DNA of 51,634 nt from Deltaproteobacteria bacterium (GTDB lineage Bacteria > Desulfobacterota > Desulfobulbia > Desulfobulbales > Desulfurivibrionaceae), in the NCBI GenBank assembly GCA_021802775.1, contig JAJZRJ010000019.1, positions 1 through 51,634 on the forward strand, read 5' to 3'. Shown here piece after piece: positions 6,721-14,225 of the stretch. The position numbers were made by a program, and so were the translations under genes. The notes under the pieces were generated by a model, which saw only the letters and a program-made list of their open reading frames with translations, was not told where the DNA came from and ran no database searches. The first letter of the stretch is position 1, and each line of letters starts with the position of its first letter.

Positions 6721-8661
6721 ATGAGCACTGACCACCCGATGACACCGCCGCGCCCCCTCACCGATGCCCAGCTTGCCGGCCTGCTCAATTTTGTCGCAGG
6801 AGAGGCGGTGGCGGTATGGTTGGAAACCAGCCGGCCAGGGGCAACGGATCATCGCTCCCTGCTCTTCCATAGGCCGGTGGCCGTGCTGACCTGTACCGCC
6901 GCCACCCCGCCAGCTGATTTTTTCAATGAGGCCGAGGCCTATCTTCACCAAGGCTATCACCTTGCCGGCTGGTTTGCCTACGAGTTCGGCTACCGGCTGG
7001 AGCCGGTGCTGCACCGGCTGCTGCCGGAAAGTCCGGCCCCACTCGCCATGCTCGGCGTCTTTCCGCCCCCCTTGGTCTTTAACCACGCGGACGGCATCTT
7101 CAATCAGGAGCCGCCTTGGCCGGCAACCGCGGCAACCGTCGCACCCGCCACCTATGCCCTCAGCGATCTACGGCTCGACGAAACCGCCTCGCATTACCAC
7201 CACAATCTGGAACGGATCAGGGAGTACATCGCGGCCGGCGACACCTATCAGGTCAACTATACCCTCAAGCTTCGCTTCGACTTTGCCGGTTCACCCGCCG
7301 CCCTCTACACCGCCCTGCGCCGCAGCCAGAGCGTGGCCTATTCCGCCTGGCTCAAAATGGGCAGCCAGCAGATCCTCTCCTTTTCGCCGGAACTCTTCTT
7401 CCGCAAGGAGGGCGACCGCTGCCTGGTCCGCCCCATGAAAGGGACGAGCCGCCGGGCCGCCCTCGCCGGAGAGGATGCCCGCCGCGCCGAAGACCTCCGG
7501 CACGATGCAAAGAACCGCAGCGAAAACGTGATGATCGTTGATCTCCTGCGCAACGACCTCGGCCGCCTCTGCCTCCCCGGCTCGGTGCGCACCACCTCCC
7601 TCTTCGATATCGAGACCTACGAGACCCTGCACCAGATGACCTCCACCATCGAGGGGCAACTGCGACCGGGCCTTGGCCTCCACGACCTTTTCCAGGGCCT
7701 CTTTCCCTGCGGCTCGGTGACCGGCGCCCCCAAGATCCGTACCATGGAGATCATCCACGAGCTGGAAAGCGGACCCCGCAGCGTCTATACCGGCGCCATC
7801 GGTCATATCGCGCCGGATGGCGCCGCGATCTTCAACGTGCCGATCCGCACGGTGGTGCTGCGGGGAAGCCAGGGGGAGATGGGCATCGGCTCGGGGGTGG
7901 TGAGCGATTCCGACCCGGAACAGGAGTGGCAGGAATGCCGGTTGAAGGCCCGCTTTCTCAGCCAGCCGACCCCGATATTTGAGCTCATCGAGACCTTGCT
8001 GTGGCAGCCGGGCGAGGGATACTGGCTGCTCGATCTGCACCTGGAGCGATTACTCGCCTCGGCCGCGAGCCTCGGTTTCTTTGCCGACCAGACGGCGATT
8101 CGGGCGGAACTTGCCGCCTTGGCTGCCCCCTTTACCACCAGCCAGCGGGTGCGGCTGACCCTGGCCAAGGACGGCGCCCTGCACCTGACCCACACCCCCG
8201 GCGAGGCGCCACGGCACGAGCCCGATCTTGCCTTGGCCGCGGCGGCGACCGGCCGGCCGCAGGTAGTCTTTTCTCCACAGCACACCGATTCCCGCGACCC
8301 GTGGCTCTATCACAAGACTACCCTGCGCTCCCGCTACGATACGGAACGGGCTCGTGCCACAGCGGCCGGTTTCTACGAGATGCTCTTTCTGAACGAACGG
8401 AACGAGGTGACCGAGGGGGCGATCACCACCATTTTTGCCCAACGACAAGGAAAACTCCTGACCCCAGCCCTTGGTTGCGGCCTGTTGCCCGGCGTCTTCC
8501 GCCGCCACTTGCTCGCAACAAGTCCGATACCCATCGAGGAAGCTGTCCTCACCCTCGACGACCTGCGCCGGTCCGAGGCGCTCTATGTGGGCAACTCGGT
8601 GCGGGGGCTGGTGGCGGTACGCCTGGCCGACCCGCCCTTTTGGGGCGAGCGGGTTGGCTAA
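6721..8661 (+). CDS. pabB: PabB-PabC fusion: aminodeoxychorismate synthase I / lyase
   Basis: A fusion of about 646 residues covering two steps from chorismate to 4-aminobenzoate for folate. Residues to about 425 form the chorismate-binding component I (GDTYQVNYTLKL, MKGTSRR, RSENVMIVDLLRNDLGR, SVTGAPKIRTMEIIHELE). The rest is a class IV PLP aminodeoxychorismate lyase (LLDLHLERLLASAASLGF, the presumed Schiff-base lysine in YHKTTLRSRYD, NEVTEGAITTIF, CGLLPGVFRRHLL). The start is uncertain: ATG 6721 has no ribosome site, TTG 6706 has AAGGA at seven bases, and GTG 6676 is also in frame. The 3' end overlaps the convergent CBS gene by four bases. No glutamine amidotransferase partner is nearby. 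Confidence 0.92.
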   Translation: MSTDHPMTPPRPLTDAQLAGLLNFVAGEAVAVWLETSRPGATDHRSLLFHRPVAVLTCTAATPPADFFNEAEAYLHQGYHLAGWFAYEFGYRLEPVLHRLLPESPAPLAMLGVFPPPLVFNHADGIFNQEPPWPATAATVAPATYALSDLRLDETASHYHHNLERIREYIAAGDTYQVNYTLKLRFDFAGSPAALYTALRRSQSVAYSAWLKMGSQQILSFSPELFFRKEGDRCLVRPMKGTSRRAALAGEDARRAEDLRHDAKNRSENVMIVDLLRNDLGRLCLPGSVRTTSLFDIETYETLHQMTSTIEGQLRPGLGLHDLFQGLFPCGSVTGAPKIRTMEIIHELESGPRSVYTGAIGHIAPDGAAIFNVPIRTVVLRGSQGEMGIGSGVVSDSDPEQEWQECRLKARFLSQPTPIFELIETLLWQPGEGYWLLDLHLERLLASAASLGFFADQTAIRAELAALAAPFTTSQRVRLTLAKDGALHLTHTPGEAPRHEPDLALAAAATGRPQVVFSPQHTDSRDPWLYHKTTLRSRYDTERARATAAGFYEMLFLNERNEVTEGAITTIFAQRQGKLLTPALGCGLLPGVFRRHLLATSPIPIEEAVLTLDDLRRSEALYVGNSVRGLVAVRLADPPFWGERVG

Positions 8662-9107
8662 CGCGCCAGGGTTTTAATCACGTCGCTCTTGCCCACCACT
8701 CCCACCAGCTGCGAGCCGCGCAACACCGGCAGGGTATGAATGTGGCGTTCCGCCATGATGGTGGCGATCTCGTCGAGCGGCGTTTCCTCGGTGATGGTCA
8801 ACGGACTCTTCGTGCAGATATCCGCCACCGTGGCGCCGGTCATCTTGCCGATCTCCCGTTCCATGCCCTTGGCACTTTCCAGGAAGATCACCGAATCAAG
8901 GATGGTAATGGCCGTGGGGATATGAATCTTCTTGGCCTGATCGATGAGGTCGCTCTCGGTCACCACGCCGATGAGCATCCCGGCCGCGTCCACCACCGGC
9001 GCGCCGCTGACCTTGCGGTCGCGCAGCAGCGCGGCCAGCTGTTCCACCGGCAGGTCCGGTGGCACACTCACCACCGCCGTGGTCATGATCTCCTTTGCCG
9101 TCTGCAT
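8658..9107 (-). CDS. CBS-domain protein
   Basis: A 149-residue tandem CBS protein: AKEIMTTAVVSVPPDLPVEQLAALL to MLIGVVTESDLI, then VADICTKSPLTITEETPLDEIATIM to LVGVVGKSDVI. Such stand-alone pairs bind adenosine ligands and regulate partner proteins. ATG 9107 is chosen for its AGGAGGAG eight bases upstream; a GTG at 9131 overlaps the preceding stop and is less likely. It follows nnr by 20 bases, so the two are co-transcribed. Confidence 0.85.
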   Translation of the reverse strand: MQTAKEIMTTAVVSVPPDLPVEQLAALLRDRKVSGAPVVDAAGMLIGVVTESDLIDQAKKIHIPTAITILDSVIFLESAKGMEREIGKMTGATVADICTKSPLTITEETPLDEIATIMAERHIHTLPVLRGSQLVGVVGKSDVIKTLAR

Positions 9108-9127
9108 CGTCTCTCCTCCTCTCGTGG

Positions 9128-10684
9128 TCACGCGGGTTCAAGCAGCTGCCGGAAGGCCCTGGGCAGGGCCGCGGCCAGCTCCGAGGCCAGAAAACCAAAC
9201 TGCACACCAAATTCCCTGGCCAGCAGGTCGCCGGCCAGGCCGTGGACATAGACGCCAAGACAGGCTGCCTGCCATGGGGCGAGCCCTTGACAGAGCAGCC
9301 CGCCGATGCAGCCGGCCAGCACATCGCCCATGCCGCCGGCCGCCATGCCGGGATTGCCGGTGGGGTTGATGGCCAGCGCCCCGTCCGGCGCGGCGATCAC
9401 CGTGCCGCTGCCCTTGAGCACCACCCACACCCCATACTCCCTGGCCAGGGCCTGGGCGCTGCCCCGCCGATCATCCTGCACCGTTGCCGTGCTCACCCCG
9501 AGCAGGCGTGCCATCTCGCCAGGATGCGGGGTTAGGATGCGCGGGGCCGTGGGATTCCCCAGCAACGCAGTTTCGGTTGCCAGGATATTCAAGGCATCGG
9601 CATCCACCACCATGGGCAGCGCCACCTCCCGGTACAACCGCTTGACCAGCAGGGCGGTGCCGGCGGCAGTGCCGATCCCCGGCCCGAGCACCATGGCCTG
9701 CTTGCGCACCAGCGCCTCGGCGACTATCTGATAATCGGCAAGGAGCGGCGCGGTGGGGGAGACGGGTAGCGGGATGGTCATCGCCTCGGGCAGGGCGGCT
9801 TCGAAGATGGGATTGAGCAGCGCCGGCACGCAGAGGCTCACCAGGCCGACCCCGCTGCGCAAAGCGCCGTGGGCCGTCAGCAAGGCCGCGCCGGTCTTGC
9901 CCTCGGAGCCCGCCACCACCAAAAGGTGGCCGCAGGTGCCCTTATGATCCGCCGCCCGCCGCCGGGGCAGCCAACCCGCCACCTCCTGCCCTTCGAGCAG
10001 TTCCATGGATACCCCGGCCTGTTGCACCGCCTCGGGCGGGATGCCGATGTCGAGCACCTCGACCACCCCGGCCAGTTCGCGGCCCGATTCGGTGACAATG
10101 CCGGGCTTGGCCAGGCCATAGGTGCAGGTCAGTGCGGCCCGCACGGCCACCCCCAGTTTCTCGCCGGTATCGCTGTTGAGGCCCGAGGGGACATCCACCG
10201 CCACCACCGGGCAGGAAAATTCGTTGATCCGCCGGATCGTCGCGGCAAAATGACCGCTCACCTCGCGGGTAAGGCCGGTGCCGAAGATGGCGTCCACCAC
10301 CAGCTCGCTCTGAGCCAGCTCAGTTTCCGCCTCGCGCAGGGCTCTTTCGGTCAGTACCGATACCAGCGGAATCGGCAACTGCTGCACCGCCTTAAGATTG
10401 AGGCCGGCATCCCCGCTTACCCTCTCGCCGGCCACCAGCAGCACGACTCGGGGCCGCGCTCCGCGCTGAAAGAGATGGCGGGCGATGACCAATCCATCGC
10501 CGCCATTGTTGCCCGGCCCGACGAAGACGGAGATCACCTTGCCGCTGAACGGCCCGTATCGCCGGGCCATGCACTCCACCGTACCAAGCCCGGCGTTCTC
10601 CATCAGCTCCGCACCGGAAATGCCGAAACGCTCGATGGCAAGCCGGTCGCATAACCGCATCTGCTCAGCTGTTGCCAGTTGCAT
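9128..10684 (-). CDS. nnr: Bifunctional NAD(P)HX epimerase / ADP-dependent dehydratase
   Basis: A 518-residue repair enzyme that returns hydrated NADH and NADPH to the usable form. The N-terminal epimerase domain (about 1-215) carries GPGNNGGDGLVIARHL and VDAIFGTGL. The C-terminal ribokinase-fold dehydratase domain (about 225-510) carries VVAGSEGKTGAALL, VVDADALNIL, LTPHPGEMARL and NPTGNPGMAAGGMGDVLAG. The length is normal for the fused form. It starts at ATG 10684 with GGAGG upstream and is followed closely by the CBS gene. Confidence 0.95.
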   Translation of the reverse strand: MQLATAEQMRLCDRLAIERFGISGAELMENAGLGTVECMARRYGPFSGKVISVFVGPGNNGGDGLVIARHLFQRGARPRVVLLVAGERVSGDAGLNLKAVQQLPIPLVSVLTERALREAETELAQSELVVDAIFGTGLTREVSGHFAATIRRINEFSCPVVAVDVPSGLNSDTGEKLGVAVRAALTCTYGLAKPGIVTESGRELAGVVEVLDIGIPPEAVQQAGVSMELLEGQEVAGWLPRRRAADHKGTCGHLLVVAGSEGKTGAALLTAHGALRSGVGLVSLCVPALLNPIFEAALPEAMTIPLPVSPTAPLLADYQIVAEALVRKQAMVLGPGIGTAAGTALLVKRLYREVALPMVVDADALNILATETALLGNPTAPRILTPHPGEMARLLGVSTATVQDDRRGSAQALAREYGVWVVLKGSGTVIAAPDGALAINPTGNPGMAAGGMGDVLAGCIGGLLCQGLAPWQAACLGVYVHGLAGDLLAREFGVQFGFLASELAAALPRAFRQLLEPA

Positions 10685-10787
10685 TGAATCCTCCCTGATT
10701 CAACATACCACAGCCCGCCGCCGGATTGCCAGAATCCCGACGTCCCTTTCCTTACAGCCAGCGACGGTAGCCAGCCAGCAAATCCTG

Positions 10788-10816
10788 TTGCGTTCTCCCG
10801 GCGTCACGACTATATT
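10788..10816 (+). promoter_or_regulatory. Promoter of tRNA-Arg
   Basis: TTGCGT (10788-10793) and TATATT (10811-10816) are separated by 17 bases and lie 28 bases before the tRNA. Because the integrase follows with no visible terminator, this promoter may also drive the integrase. Confidence 0.6.
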
Positions 10817-10844
10817 TCAAAAGTTTGAACCATTTTTCCATACT

Positions 10845-10920
10845 GCCCTCGTAGCTCAGGGGATAGAGCACAGGATTCCTAATCCTGGAGTCGCAGGTTC
10901 GATTCCTGCCGGGGGCACCA
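10845..10920 (+). tRNA. tRNA-Arg (anticodon CCU)
   Basis: A full cloverleaf can be drawn. The acceptor is GCCCTCG/CGGGGGC, the D stem GCTC/GAGC, the anticodon stem CAGGA/TCCTG around TTCCTAA, and the T arm GCAGG/CCTGC with TTCGATT. The discriminator is A and CCA is encoded (10918-10920). Its last 40 bases are repeated at 14177-14216, so it is the attachment site of the adjacent element and stays intact after integration. Confidence 0.97.
10881..10920. repeat. attL: 40-bp direct repeat in tRNA-Arg 3' end
   Basis: This covers the right half of the anticodon arm to CCA of tRNA-Arg and is identical base for base to 14177-14216; the flanking bases differ on both sides. Confidence 0.92.
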
Positions 10921-11048
10921 TAAATAGCAAGGGTTTGCAAGAAACTACCCTTCCAAATATTTTTTCTTCTTGTCTTTTTCCGCCAATTCTCCGACAATCG
11001 AAAATAAAATTCGCTTTTTGAGCGTTTTTTTCGATCAGGAGGAACCCC

Positions 11049-12044
11049 ATGGCATCTTATTACCGACGCGGCAAAAAATGGGAAGCCCGGATTCGCCGGA
11101 AAGGCTACCCACCCCAAGCCGCCTCTTTCTCCACCAAGGTAAAAGCTGAAACCTGGGCTCGCAAGGTCGAATCTGAGATAGATCGGGGGGTCTACGTCTG
11201 CACAAAAGAGGCGGAAAGCACCACTCTCGGCGAGGCGCTGGCACGCTATGCACACGAAGTGACGCCCAAAAAGAAAAGCTACGAAATGGAGCTTTGTCGG
11301 ATAAAGACATGGCAAACCCACCCGCTCGCGAAGCGCCATCTCGCAACCCTTCGAGGAATGGACTTCGCGAAGTACCGCGACGAACGAATGGCAGCCGGAA
11401 AAGCTCCCAATACGATCCGCCTTGAGTTAGCCATCGTTTCGCACCTGTTCACGGTGGCCAGAAAGGAATGGGGCATGGAAAGCCTGGCTAACCCGGTACA
11501 GGCGATACGGCTCCCTGCACCCGGCAAAGCCCGCACTCGTCGCCTGGTTAACGATGAGGAGATAAGGCTTCTGGTCGCCTGCGAGACCTCCCGGAGTCCC
11601 GCACTAAAAGATCTTGTGGTCCTTGCCCTTGAGTCGGCCATGCGCCAGGGGGAGTTGCTGTCTCTGCGATGGGAACATATCGACGCCAACAAGAAGGTGG
11701 CGCATCTGCCGGACACCAAAAACAGCGAAAGCCGCGACGTACCGCTCTCGCCGCGTGCGCTGGAAGTTCTCCGACATCGGCCACGTTCGCTCAAGGATGA
11801 TCGAGTATTCTTCGAGTGGAAGGCCGCGAGCGGCCTAAAACACACCTGGAGTCGTGCTGTGCAACGGGCAGGCATCGAAGATCTTCACTTCCACGATCTA
11901 CGCCACGAGGCTACCAGCCGACTCTTTGAAAACCAGGCGTTCGGCCTTATGGAGGTGGCAGCAATCACTGGCCACAAAACCCTTTCGATGCTCAAACGCT
12001 ACACCCATCTCCGGGCCGAGGACTTGGCGGCAAAGCCGGGATGA
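11049..12044 (+). CDS. int: Tyrosine site-specific recombinase (integrase)
   Basis: A 331-residue phage-type integrase that would recombine the tRNA-Arg attachment sites. An N-terminal arm-binding segment (MASYYRRGKKWEARIRRKGY) and a core-binding domain (about 58-155) precede the catalytic domain. Its residues are all visible: R199 (SAMRQGE), K224, H282-x-x-R285 (HDLRH), H309 (TGHKT) and Y318 (KRYTH). ATG 11049 has AGGAGG six bases upstream. It lies 128 bases after the tRNA in the same direction, the usual arrangement for tRNA integration. The remnant at 14016-14180 has a closely similar C-terminus. Confidence 0.95.
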   Translation: MASYYRRGKKWEARIRRKGYPPQAASFSTKVKAETWARKVESEIDRGVYVCTKEAESTTLGEALARYAHEVTPKKKSYEMELCRIKTWQTHPLAKRHLATLRGMDFAKYRDERMAAGKAPNTIRLELAIVSHLFTVARKEWGMESLANPVQAIRLPAPGKARTRRLVNDEEIRLLVACETSRSPALKDLVVLALESAMRQGELLSLRWEHIDANKKVAHLPDTKNSESRDVPLSPRALEVLRHRPRSLKDDRVFFEWKAASGLKHTWSRAVQRAGIEDLHFHDLRHEATSRLFENQAFGLMEVAAITGHKTLSMLKRYTHLRAEDLAAKPG

Positions 12045-12074
12045 TATTTGGCTTGCACGAAGCAACAAGATTGG

Positions 12075-12090
12075 TTATATTTTTATATAA
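12075..12090. promoter_or_regulatory. Palindrome in the mazEF promoter region
   Basis: TTATAT and ATATAA form a perfect 6-bp dyad around TTTT, 18 bases before the mazE start. MazE-type antitoxins autoregulate through dyads at their promoters, so this is a candidate operator that also contains -10-like sequence. Confidence 0.45.
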
Positions 12091-12107
12091 TTTTAAGGGA
12101 GTACATC

Positions 12108-12362
12108 ATGCATACAACCTGCCTACGTAAAGTCGGCGGCTCGGTGATGTTAGCGGTGCCGCCTGCCATCCTTGAAATGCTCCATTTGCACGCAGGGACT
12201 AAGGTCGGGGTGGCCATCGATGATGGCCGCCTGGTGATCGAACCTCAACGGCATCGCTACACGCTGAAGGAGCTTCTGGCCCAATGTGATTCCAAGGCAA
12301 AAATCAGCGAGGAGGATAAACAGTGGCTTGAGGCCAAACCGGTCGGGGGAGAACTGCTTTGA
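12108..12362 (+). CDS. mazE: MazE/ChpS-like antitoxin, AbrB fold
   Basis: An 84-residue antitoxin. The N-terminal swapped-hairpin domain (LRKVGGSVMLAVPPAILEMLHLHAGTKVGVAIDDGRLVIEP) binds DNA, and the C-terminal tail (about 48-84) would wrap the toxin. ATG 12108 is chosen because AAGGGAG lies about seven bases upstream and the AbrB motif begins there; the frame is open 20 codons earlier. It overlaps mazF by four bases (TTGA). Confidence 0.88.
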   Translation: MHTTCLRKVGGSVMLAVPPAILEMLHLHAGTKVGVAIDDGRLVIEPQRHRYTLKELLAQCDSKAKISEEDKQWLEAKPVGGELL

Positions 12363-12691
12363 AACGAGGCGAAATCTACTTGGTGTCGCTTGATCCCACA
12401 TCCGGACGAGAGCAGCAAGGGACGCGCCCGGTTCTGGTTGTTTCACCAACGCCTTTCAACCGGGCAATGAAGATCCCGATAGTGCTACCGATCACAAGCG
12501 GCGGTGATTTCGCCAGAGCAAGGGGGTTTGCCGTATCTCTGTCTGGCGCCGGCACGGAAACCGCCGGAGTTGTCCGTTGTGATCAGCCTCGCGCTCTTGA
12601 TCTCACGGCCCGCCATGCCAGAAAACTCGAAAGCATTCCGGATGCAATCCTGGATGAGGTGCTTGCCAAGACAATCACTCTTTTCGAGTGA
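12359..12691 (+). CDS. mazF: MazF/ChpB-like mRNA endoribonuclease toxin
   Basis: A 110-residue toxin of the MazF/PemK/ChpB fold, which cuts mRNA when free of its antitoxin. Motifs visible are MKRGEIYLVSLDPTSGREQQGTRPVLVVSP at the N-terminus and VLPITSGGDFARARGFAVSL in the middle, closest in my recollection to ChpB. It starts with TTG at 12359, overlapping the mazE stop, with GGGGAG eight bases upstream; coupling probably keeps toxin yield below antitoxin. It is complete. Confidence 0.92.
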   Translation: MKRGEIYLVSLDPTSGREQQGTRPVLVVSPTPFNRAMKIPIVLPITSGGDFARARGFAVSLSGAGTETAGVVRCDQPRALDLTARHARKLESIPDAILDEVLAKTITLFE

Positions 12692-12780
12692 TTGTCTTAA
12701 CCTGGGATGCAATTTAAGCCAAACTACGGCATTTGAGTCAGCCGCCCGAGGGTCGATCTGGCGGGTTGCGGCGAGCAAGA

Positions 12781-12802
12781 AAAAAAATAACCCCGCCAGG
12801 GG
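12781..12802 (-). terminator. Weak terminator after the minus-strand toxin-antitoxin genes
   Basis: On the minus strand CCCC/GGGG (12791-12802, loop TGGC) is followed by TTATTTTTTT. The stem is short but the T tract is good. Confidence 0.4.
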
Positions 12803-12817
12803 CCTAACGGCTGACCC

Positions 12818-12881
12818 AGCGGGAAGCAGATACATTTTTCTCAGACATGGCTATTCGCGCCGTGGTGCGCTGCTTCCCGCT
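12818..12881. repeat. 12-bp inverted repeat inside the element
   Basis: AGCGGGAAGCAG (12818-12829) is repeated in inverted orientation at 12870-12881 with a 40-base loop. It sits between mazF and the truncated CopG-type gene. It could be a transcription end structure or a scar. Confidence 0.55.
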
Positions 12882-12883
12882 GC

Positions 12884-13057
12884 TCACTCAGCCAAACCTT
12901 GATCGCCTGGAGTATCCGGCGTCGGCTTGAGATTCGGGCTGGTAACCGCCCGGGCCTTCGACCAAGCAACGTACTCGGTTGAGTCGTGGGTCTGCCAAAA
13001 CCCCCGTTCTTCCGCCTCACTGGTGAAGGCGGGTATTTGAAGAAATTGTTTGCTCAT
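12884..13057 (-). CDS. Truncated CopG-type antitoxin (BrnA-like N-terminus)
   Basis: A 57-residue protein. Its segment IPAFTSEAEERGFWQTHDSTEYVAWSKA followed by PNLKPT matches the N-terminal part of CopG-family antitoxins of type II systems (PF12441 pattern, from memory). Family members then continue with a ribbon-helix-helix domain; here the frame ends at GDQGLAE, so the DNA-binding half is missing. ATG 13057 lies four bases after the stop of the MqsA-like gene, without a clear ribosome site. No toxin partner is adjacent. It is probably a decayed remnant, though a short functional form is possible. Confidence 0.6.
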   Translation of the reverse strand: MSKQFLQIPAFTSEAEERGFWQTHDSTEYVAWSKARAVTSPNLKPTPDTPGDQGLAE

Positions 13058-13061
13058 GGGC

Positions 13062-13589
13062 TTAGGTACCACACAGCTCCATTCCTGCGCCGAGCCAATC
13101 GGCCAGGTTCAACTCGATCTTCTTGGGGGATTTGACTTCTTTGCGTTCCCGGGGTAGCTCTGAAAACATCTGAACCAGGCCATGGCAGATGACGTTATTC
13201 GCCTTTTCAGAAGCATAATTCATATAGAGCGACCGCAAAAGGCGATCCTGAGTCTCGCCAATCGTTTCTTTCCCTGTTTCCCACCGCGATACGGTCTCCG
13301 GCCGCACCCCTAAAGCAGACGCAAGCTCCTTGGATTTAAGGTGAAGATCCTTTCGCAAAAACTTAATCTCCGCGGGAGTAAGAAGGGCTTTCCTTTTTGA
13401 GCAAATAAAACCGCCAATCGCGCGATGAAGGGCTTCTATTCCAGGCAGGGACACAAACACCTCCTTGCAGTGTTCGCATCTGAACTGCGTGACTCCGTGT
13501 AGAACCACATCCAGACCACATTCATCATATCGATATGGCTTATTTTTAATCGAGCCGGTCTTGCCGCCACACTCAACGCATTTTTTCAT
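13062..13589 (-). CDS. MqsA-like antitoxin: YgiT-type zinc finger plus HTH
   Basis: A 175-residue protein. The N-terminal zinc-binding part has CVECGG at the start and CEHCKE near residues 38-43. A helix-turn-helix follows (about 72-125, LTPAEIKFLRKDLHLKSKELASALGVRPETVSRWETGKE), as in MqsA antitoxins that repress their own operon. The last 50 residues are extra. ATG 13589 has AAAGGAGG six bases upstream. It lies 34 bases downstream of the DUF4258 gene, giving the toxin-first order known for mqsRA. It may also control the truncated CopG-type gene that follows. Confidence 0.85.
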   Translation of the reverse strand: MKKCVECGGKTGSIKNKPYRYDECGLDVVLHGVTQFRCEHCKEVFVSLPGIEALHRAIGGFICSKRKALLTPAEIKFLRKDLHLKSKELASALGVRPETVSRWETGKETIGETQDRLLRSLYMNYASEKANNVICHGLVQMFSELPRERKEVKSPKKIELNLADWLGAGMELCGT

Positions 13590-13623
13590 GAGCTCCTCCT
13601 TTGCTCCATCTTTCCGAATCAAC

Positions 13624-13929
13624 TCAACTTGTAACGGTGATAATCTGTATCGAATATTCGGAGATGATAGCGGTCACAACCCGGCCTTCCTCGCCCTCAA
13701 GGTCAAGGCCCCTGATCGAATAGGTCCAGTTTTCGTATTCTTCTTTGTATTCTTTCCCGCTCAATTCGCCATGCTGAAGGATGTAAAGAATGTCCTGGAT
13801 CGTGAAATTCCTTTCGCGCATGCGTTGCTTCACATGCCGACCGTAAATAAGGTTTCTTCCGGTGGCAGCCCTTCGGATCAACACCAGAGCTTTTTCGTCA
13901 CCTACCTCTTCGGTCGGATCGAAGGCCAT
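13624..13929 (-). CDS. DUF4258-type putative toxin (RelE/MqsR-like)
   Basis: A 101-residue protein containing GRHVKQRMRERNFTIQDILYILQHGE and VVTAIISEYSIQIITV, the pattern of DUF4258 proteins, which have a RelE-like fold and often pair with YgiT/HTH antitoxins as here. ATG 13929 begins the conserved part; its ribosome site is weak and the frame is open to 13980. It is inferred to be an mRNA interferase from family and pairing; the activity is not shown. Confidence 0.7.
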   Translation of the reverse strand: MAFDPTEEVGDEKALVLIRRAATGRNLIYGRHVKQRMRERNFTIQDILYILQHGELSGKEYKEEYENWTYSIRGLDLEGEEGRVVTAIISEYSIQIITVTS

Positions 13930-14015
13930 AGTAAACCATAAGCAGAAAATTGATCTGAACGCAAGTTCTTCTAATCCCAAAGCACCATGTTGTCAAGAAC
14001 GGTTTGGAGCTACCT

Positions 14016-14180
14016 CTATCCCGGCTTCGCCGCCAAATCTTCCGCCCGGAGATGGGGATAGCGGAAGAGCATTTCAAAGGTTTTATGCCCCGTTATCCTC
14101 ATTATCTGCGCTTCTTTCAGGTCGGTTCTCTCAAAAAGCCGACTGATAGCCTCGTGCCGCAGATCATGAAAGTGAAAATC
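14016..14180 (-). pseudogene. C-terminal remnant of a second tyrosine integrase
   Basis: Read on the minus strand, 54 codons and a stop encode DFHFHDLRHEAISRLF, then ITGHKTFEMLFRYPHL, ending RAEDLAAKPG. This is the HxxR, H and Y part of an integrase and is strongly similar to residues 278-331 of the intact integrase at the other end, with the same last ten residues. It has no start: homology stops where the att repeat begins, four bases into 14177-14216. It is inverted relative to the intact copy. The catalytic domain is cut after its last third, so it cannot be active. Confidence 0.92.
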
Positions 14181-14216
14181 CTGGAGTCGCAGGTTCGATT
14201 CCTGCCGGGGGCACCA
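14177..14216. repeat. attR: 40-bp direct repeat of tRNA-Arg 3' end
   Basis: Identical to 10881-10920 including CCA. It marks the outer end of the element; the first four bases (AATC) may be shared by chance with the integrase remnant. Confidence 0.92.
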
Positions 14217-14225
14217 AGAAAACGT

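Larger units (their letters stand above)
10881..14216. mobile_element. Mini integrative element (~3.3 kb) at tRNA-Arg
   Basis: The element is bounded by a 40-bp perfect direct repeat of the tRNA-Arg 3' end (10881-10920 and 14177-14216); excision would release 3,296 bp. A tyrosine integrase (11049-12044) lies immediately inside the tRNA. The cargo is two toxin-antitoxin-like pairs, one antitoxin remnant and the tail of a second integrase. The interior is visibly more AT-rich than the flanks. There is no excisionase, replication or conjugation gene, so it is either a minimal mobile island or the residue of a larger one. Confidence 0.88.

Noticed and set aside
10881..14216. Composite transposon reading of the tRNA-Arg region
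   Set aside because: The flanking repeat is the tRNA 3' end and an integrase abuts it, so tRNA-directed integration explains it better than an IS-bounded element.
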